A DNA stretch of 64,000 nucleotides, from contig NC_067136.1 in the NCBI RefSeq assembly GCF_021347895.1, positions 6,537,024-6,601,023 of the forward strand. Direction: 5' to 3'. Shown in pieces: positions 22,446 to 33,376 of the stretch. The notes below the pieces were generated by a model. That model searched no databases. It saw nothing but the letters and a program-made list of their open reading frames with translations, and had not been told where the DNA came from. The position numbers were made by a program, and so were the translations under genes. Source of the DNA: Acanthochromis polyacanthus. Taxonomy: Eukaryota; Chordata; Actinopteri; Pomacentridae. Numbering within the stretch: the first letter of the stretch is position 1; each line of letters opens with the position of its first letter.

Positions 22446-22927
22446 GGAAGGGTTGTGCTTGGTCCCAAAGAGCCCGATGCCGTAGAAAGGACTGAACAGC
22501 TATAATGGAGATGTAGAGTTTTCCACTTCATAAGCCTCCTGCCTACTATTTTTTTATCACTTGCCTTGGTCTTCCTCTCTGAAACGCAGAGTTCGCTGCA
22601 TCACCTTCCTCAGTAGCTTCAATTCGTATCGTTATATCAGCTGACATCCTTCAAGATGGACGCACAAAATACGCTCAGCAAGGTTTTGTTGAGCATTGCT
22701 CATGAGCAATAAAAATGTTCCAATAATGGAACTATGATCCTCAATGTGACGCAGTCTGTTCTAAACTATCAATGTCACTTGGAGTACTACCAGCTGTTGC
22801 AAAGAAGTTTTCCAGTTCAACAAAGTACTGATATATTTCAGCTGACGCCATTTGTAAAACCAGCAAATATCCCTTTCGTGACAACAACGCAACTAAACAT
22901 GGCAGAATCTCATTTTTAAGTCTGTTC

Positions 22928-22930
<3 letters not shown>
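22446..22930. other. Unassigned, probably 3' relic of the EnSpm element
   Basis: No convincing frame after about 22500. A stretch ctgaaacgcagagttcgctg and A/T-rich sequence lead to a (TA)n tract; nothing else recognised. Confidence 0.4.
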
Positions 22931-22961
<31 letters not shown>

Positions 22962-23056
22962 TGAGTTTCATTCCATTATATTCAGATTTTCATTTTATAT
23001 ATATATATATATTGACTTTCATTCAATATATTCAGACTTTCATTCAATATATCATG
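22931..23056. repeat. (TA)n tracts with 'ttcattcaatatat' units
   Basis: TA runs at 22931-22959 and about 22996-23012 alternate with gactttcattcaatatattc units. Similar units recur just past the L2 element (24755-24782), so the LINE was inserted into this simple-sequence block. Confidence 0.85.
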
Positions 23057-24755
23057 TCAAACCCCTTCTGAAGAGAAACAATTTAGATCCATCTATTTTA
23101 GATAACTACAGGCCAGTTTCCAATCTGCCATTTTTAAGTAAAATTCTATAAAAACTTGTTTTTAACCAATTAAATGATTTTATGGACATTTTAAACATCG
23201 GTGAAATCTATCAGTCTGGCTTTAGGGCCAGTCACAGCACAGAGACGACCTTAGTAAAAATAGTGAATGATCTCAGGACCAACATGGATCAAAAACTGCC
23301 CTCTGTGCTTCTGCTGCTCGACCTGAGCGCAGCTTTTGACACAGTAGATCACCAAATTCTTTTAAATAGACTCAATGGCTTTATTGGAATCTCTGGCACT
23401 GTTTTTAATTGGTTTAAATCATATCTCACCGACATAAAGTTTTATGTGAACATGGGGGAATGCCAGTCAGGACTCTATAATGTTAACTGTGGCGTTCCCC
23501 AGGGTTCAATTTTAGGTCCCACACTTTTTAACATTTATAGCCTTTAGGTGATGTCATCAGGAGACACGGCATCAACTTTCATAGCTATGCTGATGACACG
23601 CAACTTTACATCGCCGTGTCTCCTGATGACTCAGGGCCCATCGATGCCCTTTTTAATTGTATTTTAGATGTCAGGTCTTGGATGGCAGACAACTTTCTTC
23701 AGCTCAACCAGGACAAAACCCAGGTTTTAGTCATTGGTACATGTCCACAGAGAGAGAAACTGGAGAGCAAACTCCAAGCACTGTCTTTTAATCCATGTCA
23801 GCAGGTCAAAAATCTTGGAGTTTTATTTGATTCAGACCTTAGCTTTGACCTGCACATCAGAGATATTACGAAAAAATCATTTTATCATTTAAAGAACATC
23901 TCCAGAATGCGCCAGTTTCTCTCTCAGGCCAATGCAGAGACTCTTATTCACGCTTTTATTATGTGCAGAATTGACTATTGCAATGCTCTTCTTTCTGGTC
24001 TTCCAAAAAAGAACATTTCACAGCTACAGCTCCTGCAAAATTCAGCTGCACGCATGCTGACGAAGACCAGAAGGAGAGCTCACATTACCCCGATTTTAAA
24101 GTGTCTGCATTGGCTGCCTGTATCTTTTTAGAATTGATTTTAAGATTCTTTTACTAGTTTTTAAGTCTTTAAATGGTCTTGCTCCTTTTTATTTATCCAA
24201 TTTGCTTTTACCCTATGAACCCAGTAGAGCCCTCAGGTCTTCAGGTAGTGGTCTTTTAATAGTCCCTAAGGTCAGAACTAAAACATACGGTGAAGCCTCT
24301 TTTTATTATTACGGCCCCCGTCTGTGGAACAGCCTATCTGATGACCTGAGGGCAGCACCTACTGTTCATATTTTTAAAAGAAAACTCAAGACCTACCTTT
24401 TTAGTCTGGCTTTTAGCTAATCATATTTATCAATACCATTTGATCTTATTTATTTATTCATTCATTCATCTTTATTTATTTTATTTATTTTTATTGTTAT
24501 TTTAGTCTTCGTTCCAGTGTTCCCTCATTTTTAATGAAAGATGACATTTCCTCAGTTTTTGTTTTGTTTTTCTGTTCAAATCTGTACCACATATCTTTGT
24601 GTGTGTGTGTAAGTGAGTGTGTTTGCTGTAGGTGGGTTGGAGGGGTGATTGTGTTTCTCATTTTTAATTTATTTTGTCCTTTTATTTTTATGTAAAGCAC
24701 TTTGTGTTACAAATTTTGTATGAAAAATGCTATACAAATAAAGTTTGATTGATTT
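23056..24755 (+). mobile_element. L2-like LINE, 5' truncated
   Basis: Coding starts inside the RT (YRPVSNLPFLSKIL at 23107) and the element ends with ctatacaaataaagtttgattgatt, the tail type of fish L2 elements, which end in short TGATT-like repeats. It lies within the TA-rich simple sequence that flanks it on both sides. Confidence 0.85.
23058..24420 (+). pseudogene. L2-like reverse transcriptase and C-terminal region
   Basis: RT motifs in order: NYRPVSNLPFLSK, GFRASHSTETTL, LLLLDLSAAFDTVDH (first catalytic Asp), CGVPQGSILGPTLF, SYADDTQLY (near 23583; catalytic Asp pair, in a second frame), WMADNFLQLNQDKTQ and VKNLGVLFDSDLSF. The C-terminal region has CRIDYCNALLSGLP, LQLLQNSAARMLT, LHWLPVSF and, after another shift, YGPRLWNSLSDDLR. 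Breaks: an in-frame TAA near 23149, a shift after FNIYSL (TAG 23545-23547) and an extra T near 24130. No endonuclease because of 5' truncation. Family: CR1/L2 group; the exact clade is less certain. Confidence 0.87.
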
Positions 24756-24838
24756 ATATATCAACTTTCATTCAATATATATCAAATCTTTTTTCCTACC
24801 GAGCCCCGGAAGGGACATGTCCGTATGGTGAAGCGACA

Positions 24839-24964
24839 ATGGAGGACACTGACTCGGACGAGAGTTTTATTGAGTTTTATTTTGAAATCGGCCTGAAATA
24901 CGCAGACATTCAAGCAGTGCGATGCGCTAAGAGTCTGCCATGCAGACCAGCGATCCTGATAATG
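24839..24964 (+). CDS. Possible first coding exon of a transposase-like gene
   Basis: Forty-two codons from ATG 24839 (MEDTDSDESFIEFYFEIGLK...YADIQ) to a good donor, aatg|gtaagt at 24965. It resembles the short acidic first exon, followed by a helix-turn-helix start, of integrase-like transposase genes in fish, as I remember them. No following exon was found in the next several kb, so it is an orphan. Weak assignment. Confidence 0.3.
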
Positions 24965-25064
24965 GTAAGTTTTATTTCTCCAACATCCTGCTGTTATCCT
25001 ACTATGAATACGCTAGCTACAACAGTCCCACATCAGTATTATGAACGTTCCGCCAGCTAACGCG

Positions 25065-25431
25065 GTCCGGACACCGGATCACTGATTAGAGGTTGGCGTT
25101 GAACTATTGTTTGCCAGCCAGTTAGCCGCTGGTAAGCTAACAAGCTATGAAACAACTCCTTATAAAACAACAGCAGTTTGTTTGATAAGTGAAGCACAAA
25201 CGAGCATCACACTGCAGTTGATGTACAGTACCTGCTAATATACTGTTAATCCTAGACTAAATTAACTGGGTAAACTATTAAATTTAACCCCATAGGGTAG
25301 ACACTGTAGATGGTACAATTGATTAATTTACTCATGACCCAGTGATGGTCCTTCTGTGTAAACAAGCAGCATCCATTAAAGCCCAGTATTGCATTTTTGC
25401 ACCATAGAAAGAAATCCCTAAAAATCACAAG
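25065..25431. other. No feature recognised
   Basis: A/T-rich sequence between the orphan exon and the Tc1 relic; no supported frame, RNA gene or repeat. Confidence 0.5.
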
Positions 25432-25433
25432 TA

Positions 25434-26133
25434 GAGTTGAAGACAAAATTATTAGACCTGTTATGAAATTTAAGATTTTTTTTTTCAAAAAATTCTCAAG
25501 CGCTGTTAAACAGATCAAGGAATTTTTAACAACTTTTCCTGATATCCTAGTTTTATTTTGGAGCTTACAATATTTTATTTTGCACACAGAAACAATATTA
25601 TTTAATAAAAAACAAAACTACCAGGGTCATTATCAGCCCTCTGATGCTAACAGTCAGTAGTGTTTCCTTTTTGCTGGATAACAGCTTCCAGTCGTTTGTT
25701 GTAGTTTGTAACAAGTCTCTGACATCTCCTGAAGAATCCCAGCCCGTTCTTCTTTGGTAAACCTCTCAGAATCCTCCAGATCTGATGGTCTTCTGACATG
25801 GACCCTGGTCTTCAGTTGACCCCACAGATTTTCAGTGGAATCCCAGTCAGGGCTTTGTGCAGGCCAGTCAGTCACGTTCACTTTGGTCTTCTGGAGGTAG
25901 ATCTTCACCAGGAGTGACATAAGTTTTGGGTCGTTGTCAGAGTTAAAACACATGATTGGACAGCAGTGGTTTGTGGTTTGGATCAATAAAAAGGTAAATT
26001 CTTAAGGGGGCTAATAATTTTGACTCTGGTAGTTTTTGTTTTTTGTTAAATAATTTGTTTCACTCACTCACTATCTATTTTACGTCACTGTGCCACTGAA
26101 CCGTGGCATGGCTAATAATTTTGTCATAAACTG
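25434..26133 (-). mobile_element. Internally deleted Tc1-like element, 700 bp
   Basis: TA-flanked. Left tip GAGTTGAAGACAAAATTATTAG; the right tip in reverse complement is CAGTTTATGACAAAATTATTAG. A second internal copy of the tip motif (ctaataattttgactctgg) is at 26011. Only the last third of a transposase remains inside. Confidence 0.75.
25654..25986 (-). pseudogene. Tc1-like transposase C-terminal fragment
   Basis: Minus-strand frame with NSDNDPKLMS, the second catalytic Asp in the DNDPKHTS-type motif, then DWPAQSPDWDSTENLWGQLK, where the third acid would be the Glu of STENLW. The final segment is LQEMSETCYKLQQTTGSCYPAKRKHY. The helix-turn-helix and first Asp region are deleted. It cannot be active alone. 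Confidence 0.85.
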
Positions 26134-26135
26134 TA

Positions 26136-26806
26136 TTACACTTTTTAAAAAATAATTTCAGTTGTTTATCACTAAAACTCTGTATCTGTATTTCTCTATG
26201 TAGAAAAAAATTACAGATCAAATAAAAATGATTGAAATTGTTCCTAAAGAGAGCTGGGCGACAGTGAAAGACATGCTGTTTGAACTTGGAATGTGGTATT
26301 AATATTTTCCTAAAATACATTCCAAAAATGTTGCAGTTGTTCAGTTCAGACTGTGGGGTGCTGGGATATGCAGTGTTTGTCTACATTCAGGCAGAAATAG
26401 GTACAGCTGAACAGCCTTAAAAAATGTTGTAATGTTGCAGCTGTGAGCCTCAGAGGGTTAAATGGATGAAATACAGCAGTTATGGTGAATGTGAAAGTTT
26501 CACAAAAAAAAGATAAAGCTGTCAGTGTGGAAAGGCTATCACATCTTAATGTACTTATATTAACCCAATGTACATTTTAGTACCACTTTGGTTTGGTCAC
26601 CTAAAGTGGTACCAACATCTGGTCTGGAACATGGACTAATTTTCCTGCTAACGAGAGACACCGTCAAATGATAATGATAATTTATAATAATATAAGAAAT
26701 TAATAATGATAATTTAATCAAAGTTCTAGGATAGTTTTTCAGTTCTATCTCCTGTTTGCCAGTGTTAACTTATTAAGTCGGAAATTAGGACCGAGGACCC
26801 CGTCTA
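26136..26806. other. No gene recognised
   Basis: A/T-rich with a taccactttggt / ctaaagtggtacc inverted pair near 26580-26615. No supported coding sequence. Confidence 0.5.
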
Positions 26807-28413
26807 TAGTCCCTGACAAAAGTCTTGTCACATAAGGATATAGTAACCTTAAATGGCATATAAATTTATTTCTAATCAATCAGTTCTCACAAAAAAGGTT
26901 CATTTTAATGTCAAGGGCTTTCACATTAATAACTGGGTGCAAATTGAACCCGTCATAACGTGTCCTGATGTTCACGTCTTGGTAAATCACATGACATCTG
27001 TTTTTGCAAGGACAAAAGTCTTGTCATGTCTTTAAATGATTCAACCAATCACAGATTATAAGTTCACCTGTGACAAATACTGTAACTGACACATTCCCAG
27101 GTGTGTATAAAAAGAAACCCAAGACACAAGACCTTCATGTGAAGCCCAACCTGACCCCGACAGCATGCCAAAGATCCAACCACAGACCAAAGTGCTGATC
27201 ATCAAGACCCTGAAGACCAAGTCTGCTGCTGAGGCGGCAGACAGCTTTAATGTATGCAAATGTCAAGTAGAGAGGAAAAGAAAAAGATCTAAAGAAACTG
27301 GTGACGTTTATGACAAGCTCAGGTCAGGCAGACCTGTTAGAGAAGAGCATTTGTTGCTTCAACAGTCCAGGGCCAGCCCTTTTTCACCTGCAGCAGAGTT
27401 ACACGTGAACTGGTCGCCAGAAATCCCTGTATCTACAAGAACAGTTTGTCAAATTCTCTCACGTGGTGTTCTCCATGGTCAAATTAGTGCATAGAAACCA
27501 GCATTAAACAGAAGACAACAAAAAATCATGTTGCATTTGTCAAGGTCCACAGTTTTCAGGAAGGATGGACGATGAAAAGTGGCAGAAGGTTGATTTTTCT
27601 GATGAATCATCCATTGAACTGCATCCCAATCAATGCAAATCCTGCAGAAACCGCACTGACCCGAGATTCACCAAGAAAACAGTCACGTTTAGTAGAAGAA
27701 AAATCATGGTTTGGGGTTACATCCGGTATGGGGTGTACGAGAGCTCTGCAGAGTGGATGAAAACATCAACAGCACATTACATCCCAAACTATGAGAGAGG
27801 GCAAATTCTGCAGCAGAATGGCGTTCCTTCTCATACTTCAGCCTCCACATCAAAGTTCCTGAAAGCAAAGAAGGTCCAGGAGCTCCAGGATTGGCCAGCT
27901 CAGTCACCAGACATGAACATTATTGAGCATGATAAAATGAAGGAGAAGGCTTGGAAGATGAAACCGAAGAGTCTTGATGCATTCTGGGAGCCATGCAAGA
28001 CTGTTTTCTTTGCCATTTAAGATGACTTTATCAATAAGTTATTATGGATGCAGTCCTCCAAGCTCTGGAAGTCACACACAATATTAATTATTTTTTGCAA
28101 GACACCATGACTTAACGTTCTGATGTTTTTATAGCATATTTGTGTATTCAGAATAAAATATATGTATAATTTCAACATTATTTTTGAATGCGGCAAGACT
28201 CTTGTCCAAGCAAAATCTGAGCTTTCTGTCCTAATTAAATGATAAAACTCAATGAATGATACAAAACTTTATTTTGGCATAATAAATATAATCTAGAGGG
28301 CTTTGTCATTCATATGAGCCATTTCTGATTCCAATTGATCAACTACAAGTCCAGTTGTTATTTGTTGTTCCTACAACTTAAGAGAAGCAACAAGACTTTT
28401 GTCAGGGACTGTA
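26807..28413 (+). mobile_element. Tc1-like transposon, 1.6 kb, GTCCCTGACAAAAG termini
   Basis: Left tip TA-GTCCCTGACAAAAGTCTTG (the usual CA after TA is missing); the right tip in reverse complement is TA-CAGTCCCTGACAAAAGTCTTG. One degenerate transposase lies inside on the same strand. A family distinct from the other Tc1 copies in the window. Confidence 0.9.
27165..28020 (+). pseudogene. Tc1-like transposase with substituted catalytic residues
   Basis: Starts MPKIQPQTKVLIIKTLK and reads through paired helix-turn-helix domains (KSAAEAADSFNV; the SGRPVREE hook) to TAG near 27493, where a stop/shift ends the first part. The second part, from 27565, has FSDESSIEL (first Asp), LQQNGVPSHTSAS and QSPDMNIIEHDKMKEK. 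Active relatives have QxDGAPCH in the middle motif; here Asp is replaced by Asn (codon about 27823). Together with the frame break this copy is dead. Confidence 0.88.
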
Positions 28414-28513
28414 TAGTTCTACCACCACATTAACAGTGTTAATACATGAGCTACATGGGATGGATGCTACATGTTCATGAAGAAAACCTCTGCAGGAAGA
28501 GACTCGTACAGGA

Positions 28514-28980
28514 CAACCCGGTCTCACAAGGATTCGTGAAACTGTCACGTAAATTAATCTATGGTTTCGTGCGCAGCAACACGATTTTCTCATGTTTTTC
28601 GTGTTGCTCACAACGAAATTCACACCAATGTATTTTAAGCAGAGGACTTTTCGTGCCACTCAGAACGTATTTCAAACGAATGGGTATATTATATTTTTAA
28701 TGTAAAAGCGTTGCGAATCCAACGCTATATTTTGCATTACATCGTCCCATATTTATAATGTGATGCCTTTATTTTTGCTGCAGGATTTGGGTATTTGAGA
28801 TTCACACTCGTTAAGCTTCAGTGTCCCGCCGGTGATACACTTACTAATTTGCATAGGAATTTAAAGAATGTCCGACGGCAACAAACGCGATTATACAAAC
28901 ACTATACGCCGATGGAAAGCTTAGATTCTCATGAATCCGCCGGTATAAACCACTTTCAGATGTGATTACCACAGCAGGTG
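28514..28980 (+). mobile_element. Palindromic-family element, copy 2 (right end missing)
   Basis: Left tip CAACCCGGTCTCACAAGG with ATTCGTGAAACTGTCACGT and tttcgtgcgcagcaacacga, as in the copies at 16821 and 56485. The interior (cttttcgtgccactcagaac, gcgaatccaacgctatattt) matches the 56-kb copy, and the inverted core ends at 28975. The opposite tip is not found; the next ~460 bp is duplicated sequence instead. Confidence 0.8.
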
Positions 28981-29436
28981 AGAAAAACACATTTATTATT
29001 ATATTATAATATTCCCTGTACTTCTCGTCATATTTTTTATTTACAAATAGAATATTTGCGATTTTTTTGTACTGAAAATGGCTGGAATTGACTGCAGCTT
29101 AGTGTCTGTTTGTTTGCAAACGGGTTTGATTTTATTTTCATATCTGAATCGTAATCACACCTGAATAGAACGTTTAATTAATCAAATATTCCTCGTGTGT
29201 CATGTTTCTCCTCCGTCAGATTGAAGCGAGTTAGGGCATTTTTGAATGGGTATATTATATTTTTAATGTAAAAGCGTTGCGAATCCAACGCTATATTTTG
29301 CATTACGTCCCATATTTATAATGTGATGCCTTTATTTTTGCTGCAGGATTTGGGTATTTGAGATTAAAAAACGTTAGTGTCTGTTTGTTTGCAAACGGGT
29401 TTGATTTTATTTTCATATCTGAATCGTAATCACACC
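28678..29436 (+). repeat. Local duplication: A-B-A'-B' blocks
   Basis: Block A (28678-28802, gaatgggtatattatatttt to gtatttgagatt) recurs as A' at 29244-29365. Block B (29099-29161, ttagtgtctgtttgtttgca to gtaatcacacc) recurs as B' at 29374-29436. A belongs to the palindromic family. The two pairs lie in the same order, but with different spacing (296 bp between A and B; 8 bp between A' and B'). Confidence 0.88.
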
Positions 29437-29699
29437 AGGCAGTCAGTCCGGTAACCCGCAGCAGTCCCAGGGAGGGGAGGGGAGGGGGAGACCCACATCA
29501 CTCCGTGGCCAGACGGCAGATGAATCGCGCATGCGTAAAGTCACTACAGATCCCATCCAGACTTACGGAGCCATATAAACGAAAATGTTTCTTCACTGTC
29601 ATGCTAAAATAAACCACAGCATTTAGCCTCTAGTGAAAAAACATATTTTGGGTGTTTTATACTCATTTTTTGGTCTCTTCCACAACGTTATTCGTCTCT

Positions 29700-29898
29700 C
29701 CTACAAGGTTGATTAAAATTACATGCAAACTGGGAAATATGCAAATTAGACGATGACGTCATCTAGCGACTTCGAGCGACTTGTAGGACAGCCAATAGCG
29801 ACTTCCCTTACTGAGGAGTTGGCAAAAGTGTCCGCGACCCGCCCTCGACCCACTCCCCGAGAGAAGAATCTGCCCTTTCTCCGCTAACCCCTCTCCAG
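29700..29898 (+). promoter_or_regulatory. Promoter and untranslated first exon with CRE and octamer
   Basis: An ATGCAAAT octamer (29739-29746), a perfect CRE TGACGTCA (29754-29761), a CCAAT-type site (gccaatagcg near 29788) and a pyrimidine-rich leader lead to a strong donor, ctctccag|gtaagatg at 29899. It lies upstream and in the same orientation as the zinc-ribbon exons at 31617 and 32242, and the intervening 1.7 kb would be its first intron. Promoter activity and this linkage are inferred. Confidence 0.5.
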
Positions 29899-30077
29899 GT
29901 AAGATGTGTTACTACGCTGCTGGTGTTTTGTTGTCTATCTCGTCAAGCACATGGTATACGTATTAAAGCAATGATTCGTTATGTTTTCAGGTATTAAACC
30001 TGACCATACGGAAATGATGTTGTACTTTTTGTGCCTAAAAATAGCGATGTTTTGCAACGTTTGTCTAGCTAGCTTAA

Positions 30078-31125
30078 GGCCCCATCCACACGAAGACAAA
30101 ACGAGGTCTAAACGCATAAGTTTCCACATGAAGACGGCGTTTTGGGGGTCTGTAAACTATCATTTTTGAAACCAGGTTCCAGATTGGAAAGACTTTGAAA
30201 CGCCGTTTACGCGGCTCCGTGTTGACTGGCTATCCACTGATACGCTTGCTCCATAGTTTCATAACTTCATTGACACGCATGCGCCCCACGCGCGGCAAAG
30301 ACGACGGCAATGGCGGCGTACAGTGTAGTAAATGTGCTGATGAAGCAAGTGACCCTGCTATCCCTGTTGCAGCAAAAGCTCCTTCTTCTCAATCACCACC
30401 GAGTTGAACAAACGATTATCGAGGACACATTACGGCACTTTGTTTACTTCCCGGCTTGGTCTTTCTTTACCATAGATATACATAGAAAGGCTAGATAGCT
30501 TACAGACGCTGTGAGCCAATGAGGGCTGGCGTCGCTACGCGACGGCCAACTTACCTAGGGGCTGCTGGCTCACTGATAACATTCATGCCTATGTAGCATG
30601 TACTTTTTAATTAACCATAGCTTGCTCAATTTTCAACCGATTTTTAAACGGTTTGATTTGTTATAAACGCCAGAGATGTAGTTATGTTATTGCATATTTA
30701 TGGATAATTATAACCATGGACTTTCATATTAATTTTAAAAAGTAGATAGTAGAGCATTACCTGCCATAGCTGCACACATACACACAGTGAAATTAAATCC
30801 TCAGTGTTTATGTTAAACATTTAATAGTTTGATATGCTGCACAAAAGTGTGGCATCTTGCACTGTGGGGGGGTATTTTTGCAAACACAAAGCCAGCCAGT
30901 TACTCTATCACAATGAATCTAAATCTAGGATATATTTCACTAATGAAACAGCTTGGAAATCATGTTAAAACGAAGGAGTAATTATGCCTTTCCCACCTGT
31001 ATAGAATGAAGTCCAGGTTACTTTGTAATAGTCCAAGTGGCTCGCACAACTTCCTCCGACGCCTTCGTCTTTATGGCGATCGTTTTTGAAACTGTTAAGC
31101 GTTTTGTCTTCGTGTGGATGGGGCC
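30078..31125. mobile_element. Harbinger-like non-autonomous element, 1048 bp, TAA target
   Basis: TAA at 30075-30077 and 31126-31128. The inverted tips GGCCCCATCCACACGAAGAC...AAAACG are 26-bp perfect matches. A 3-bp TWA duplication and GG..CC tips fit PIF/Harbinger. No Harbinger nuclease or Myb-like protein is visible inside; a short frame around 30310-30498 is not convincing. It sits in the presumed first intron of the zinc-ribbon gene. Confidence 0.8.
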
Positions 31126-31616
31126 TAAGACACCTGTGTGTACACTGATATCAGTAGCCGGTTATTCCCACGTAGGGTGATAACATTGTCATAATCAGTC
31201 ATAATTTCCTATTCGGCTCCCTTAAACCTTCTATGTTGATTGAGAAAAAACGTGAACTTTGTTTTTACTCATAAGATTAGGAAGCTGTGGTTCATTCAGT
31301 TGCTTTTTAAACCTTTCTGTCAATACAAACACTGCTACTAAGTATTTGTCTCTGTTCTCCTTTTAGTTGCTGTTTCATCCATCCCCTGACCTTTCACCTC
31401 TGCGTCAAAAGCGAACCCAAAGGCACTTTTAAGAGCCATATCTTTCTGTCTTTCTATCTGTCTATTTCTGTCTTTCTATTCATCTGTCTGTCTGTTTTTT
31501 GTTTTGTGTATTTTGTCATCAGTGTATTATCTCCGTCACTGTCTTCTCGTGTGTAGTGTCTGCCCGTGTCATTGTAGTTTGTCCTAGTTTGTCCAGTGTG
31601 GTTTGTCCTTGTCATA

Positions 31617-32404
31617 ATGCCGGGAGGGTCAAACAAAAAAACCTGTCCCTTTTGCAAGGGAATTTTATTTTGTGCTCAGGTTTGTAGCCACTGCAGCAAG
31701 GAGCAGCCTGTGAAGCAGCGCCTGAAAAAGAAGCTTCAGAGGTTTGATGAAAGGCGAGAGGAATGGATGATGGGGCGCAAGAAAAACCACAACGTGGCAT
31801 CCATCAAGGATGAAGCGACTGTCATGGTTTGTACAGATTTTTAAAGTAGATTAAACTGTTTAGATAATATTGGAAATAAGTGTTATAGTTCACATGGAAA
31901 ATCAAAATGATCCTGAAATATTGTTGTTCATAGGAAAAATACCAACCTCACTCTACAAACTTAAAGTTAATTGGACTGCAATTACACTACTATACTGAAT
32001 ACTCACTCACCAACTATGATTTAATTGACAACATTCTCCTGTTCTGTCAGAGAATCACAAAGTGCTCATGTATGCACATACATTTCTTTGCAAATGTTCA
32101 ACTCAACAATAAGATCATCCTTGCTAGTATTGACCAGGATGCTCAGGAATTATTTATGTGTTGTGTATAGTAAATTTTGCACAGTAGTTCAAAATAAATT
32201 CCATTCATGTTTGAAATAATCATAGAATTTTGTCATTACAGCTTGAAAAACTTCATGCAGTGGGCTACAAACCCGTGCTTCTACTCGGAAGGAAAAAGAA
32301 GGAGCACACGAAGTGTGACATCCTCCTACCTCGCTGCAGTCTTACTGCATTTGCGAAGGACCACCTTCAAAGAATAGGCTCAGTCTATGAGTACCTTTGT
32401 GAAG
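31617..32404 (+). CDS. Zinc-ribbon-like protein, two exons, cut by the scaffold gap
   Basis: Exon from ATG 31617 to 31826 (donor gtcatg|gttt), then 32242-32404 (acceptor tcattacag; donor gaag|gtgaga), joined in phase: ATVM|LEKLHAVGYK. The protein starts MPGGSNKKTCPFCKGILF and has paired cysteines (CPFC, later CSHC), suggesting a small zinc ribbon. A basic segment follows (KQRLKKKLQRFDERREEW, GRKKNHN), then LLLGRKKKEHTKCDILLPRC and RIGSVYEYLCEG. I recall similar unnamed fish-specific proteins; no function is known to me. Nothing in the visible part is broken. The next exon should lie at or beyond 32569, where 100 N begin, and was not seen after the gap. Confidence 0.6.
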
Positions 32405-32568
32405 GTGAGATGCACTACTACAGTATATGCTTAAAAAGTGTTATTAATCATTAGTCAACAGTTTAGTAATCATTTTAAGATATTTTTCATTCCACACTTT
32501 GCTTTGTCTGCTGCCATTGTCTTCACCCTTACAGTTATCTGGGATTTAAAAGTAATTGCAACATTGCA

Positions 32569-32668
32569 NNNNNNNNNNNNNNNNNNNNNNNNNNNNNNNN
32601 NNNNNNNNNNNNNNNNNNNNNNNNNNNNNNNNNNNNNNNNNNNNNNNNNNNNNNNNNNNNNNNNNNNN
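32569..32668. other. Assembly gap, exactly 100 N
   Basis: A run of 100 unknown bases, the conventional placeholder for a gap of unknown size. Sequence on either side (tttgcaacattgca / ctcgttttaaagaag) shows no overlap, so the real gap length is not known. Confidence 0.99.
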
Positions 32669-33021
32669 CTCGTTTTAAAGAAGTTTCGTTCGTTATTTTT
32701 CTCTGCTTTTCTCCTCTCCGTCTGTCGTCTGCTCTCTGCTGCGCTGTGCAGTGCACGTTTTGGTTAAAGGCACGAGGCAGCAAAACGCTTAAAGGGCAAG
32801 GAGCGTTGTAATTTTTAACAGCCATACTTTTAATCATTTTAATTAAAGGAGCTTTCTGACTGTTTTTAACTGACTTTCAATTAATTAAATGAACATATTT
32901 CAAGCAAATGAACTTATTTATGCATTTTAATCATCAGATTTTAACTCTTGGTGGATCAGATGTAACCTTTTCAATGTTTTTATGTATTTTAATTAACTAT
33001 TTATTTATTGATGTCACGTTT
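32669..33021. other. No feature recognised after the gap
   Basis: Pyrimidine-rich stretch then A/T-rich sequence; no supported frame. Confidence 0.5.
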
Positions 33022-33376
33022 TTAGGTGGGTTACAGATGGACTTAGAAGCACCTTTCACATTGTTCTAACAGAGATCAAAGATTTTGTCTCATCTAGTGG
33101 GACATGTGATGTACTGATGGAAGTCTCTCAGTGTGTGTTTTAGTGTGCAGTGGTTCATGTCTCCCAGACTGATGTTAGGTGCATCCGGGGAGTTGGACTG
33201 AAGTCTCTGGATGACCTGATGGATAAGCCCACAGGTATTTATTTCACTGGCCTTTGGATGGATATAGACAAGTTTCACAAATACCTGGGGAAATTTCTGA
33301 GGCAGATGTGGAGGGCACAGTGAAGCAGAAAGCAGTTCTAAGTCAGTAGTGCAGTTTCTCCAGGACAGTGTCAGAT
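33022..33376 (-). pseudogene. LINE endonuclease fragment (CR1/Rex-like)
   Basis: Minus-strand reading: CTTDLELLSASLCPPHLP, QVFVKLVYIHPKASE, SPDAPNISLGDMNHCTLKHTL (degraded GDFNH catalytic motif, Phe to Met), HQYITCPTR, then in-frame stops with readable DKIFDLC and VKGASKS. This is the APE endonuclease core of a non-LTR element. It directly abuts a Tc1 fragment at about 33377. Clade uncertain. Confidence 0.7.

Larger units (their letters stand above)
20582..22540 (+). mobile_element. CACTA/EnSpm-like DNA transposon relic
   Basis: A CACTGAAAAAAGTAAAACA tip at 20582 fits the CACTR terminus of EnSpm/CACTA elements. A promoter/first-exon-like stretch follows (CRE TGACGTCA at 20772-20779, donor-like atggactg|gtaagc near 20850), then an intron with a (CA)n tract, then a coding exon of Tnp2 type. 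No right terminus was found and the coding region stops early, so the 3' part is lost. The right limit given is where homology to the transposase reading (GPKEPDAVERTE) fades. Confidence 0.6.

Noticed and set aside
22734..22919. 61-codon frame after the EnSpm relic
   Set aside because: No domain, no splice context and A/T-rich; likely chance.
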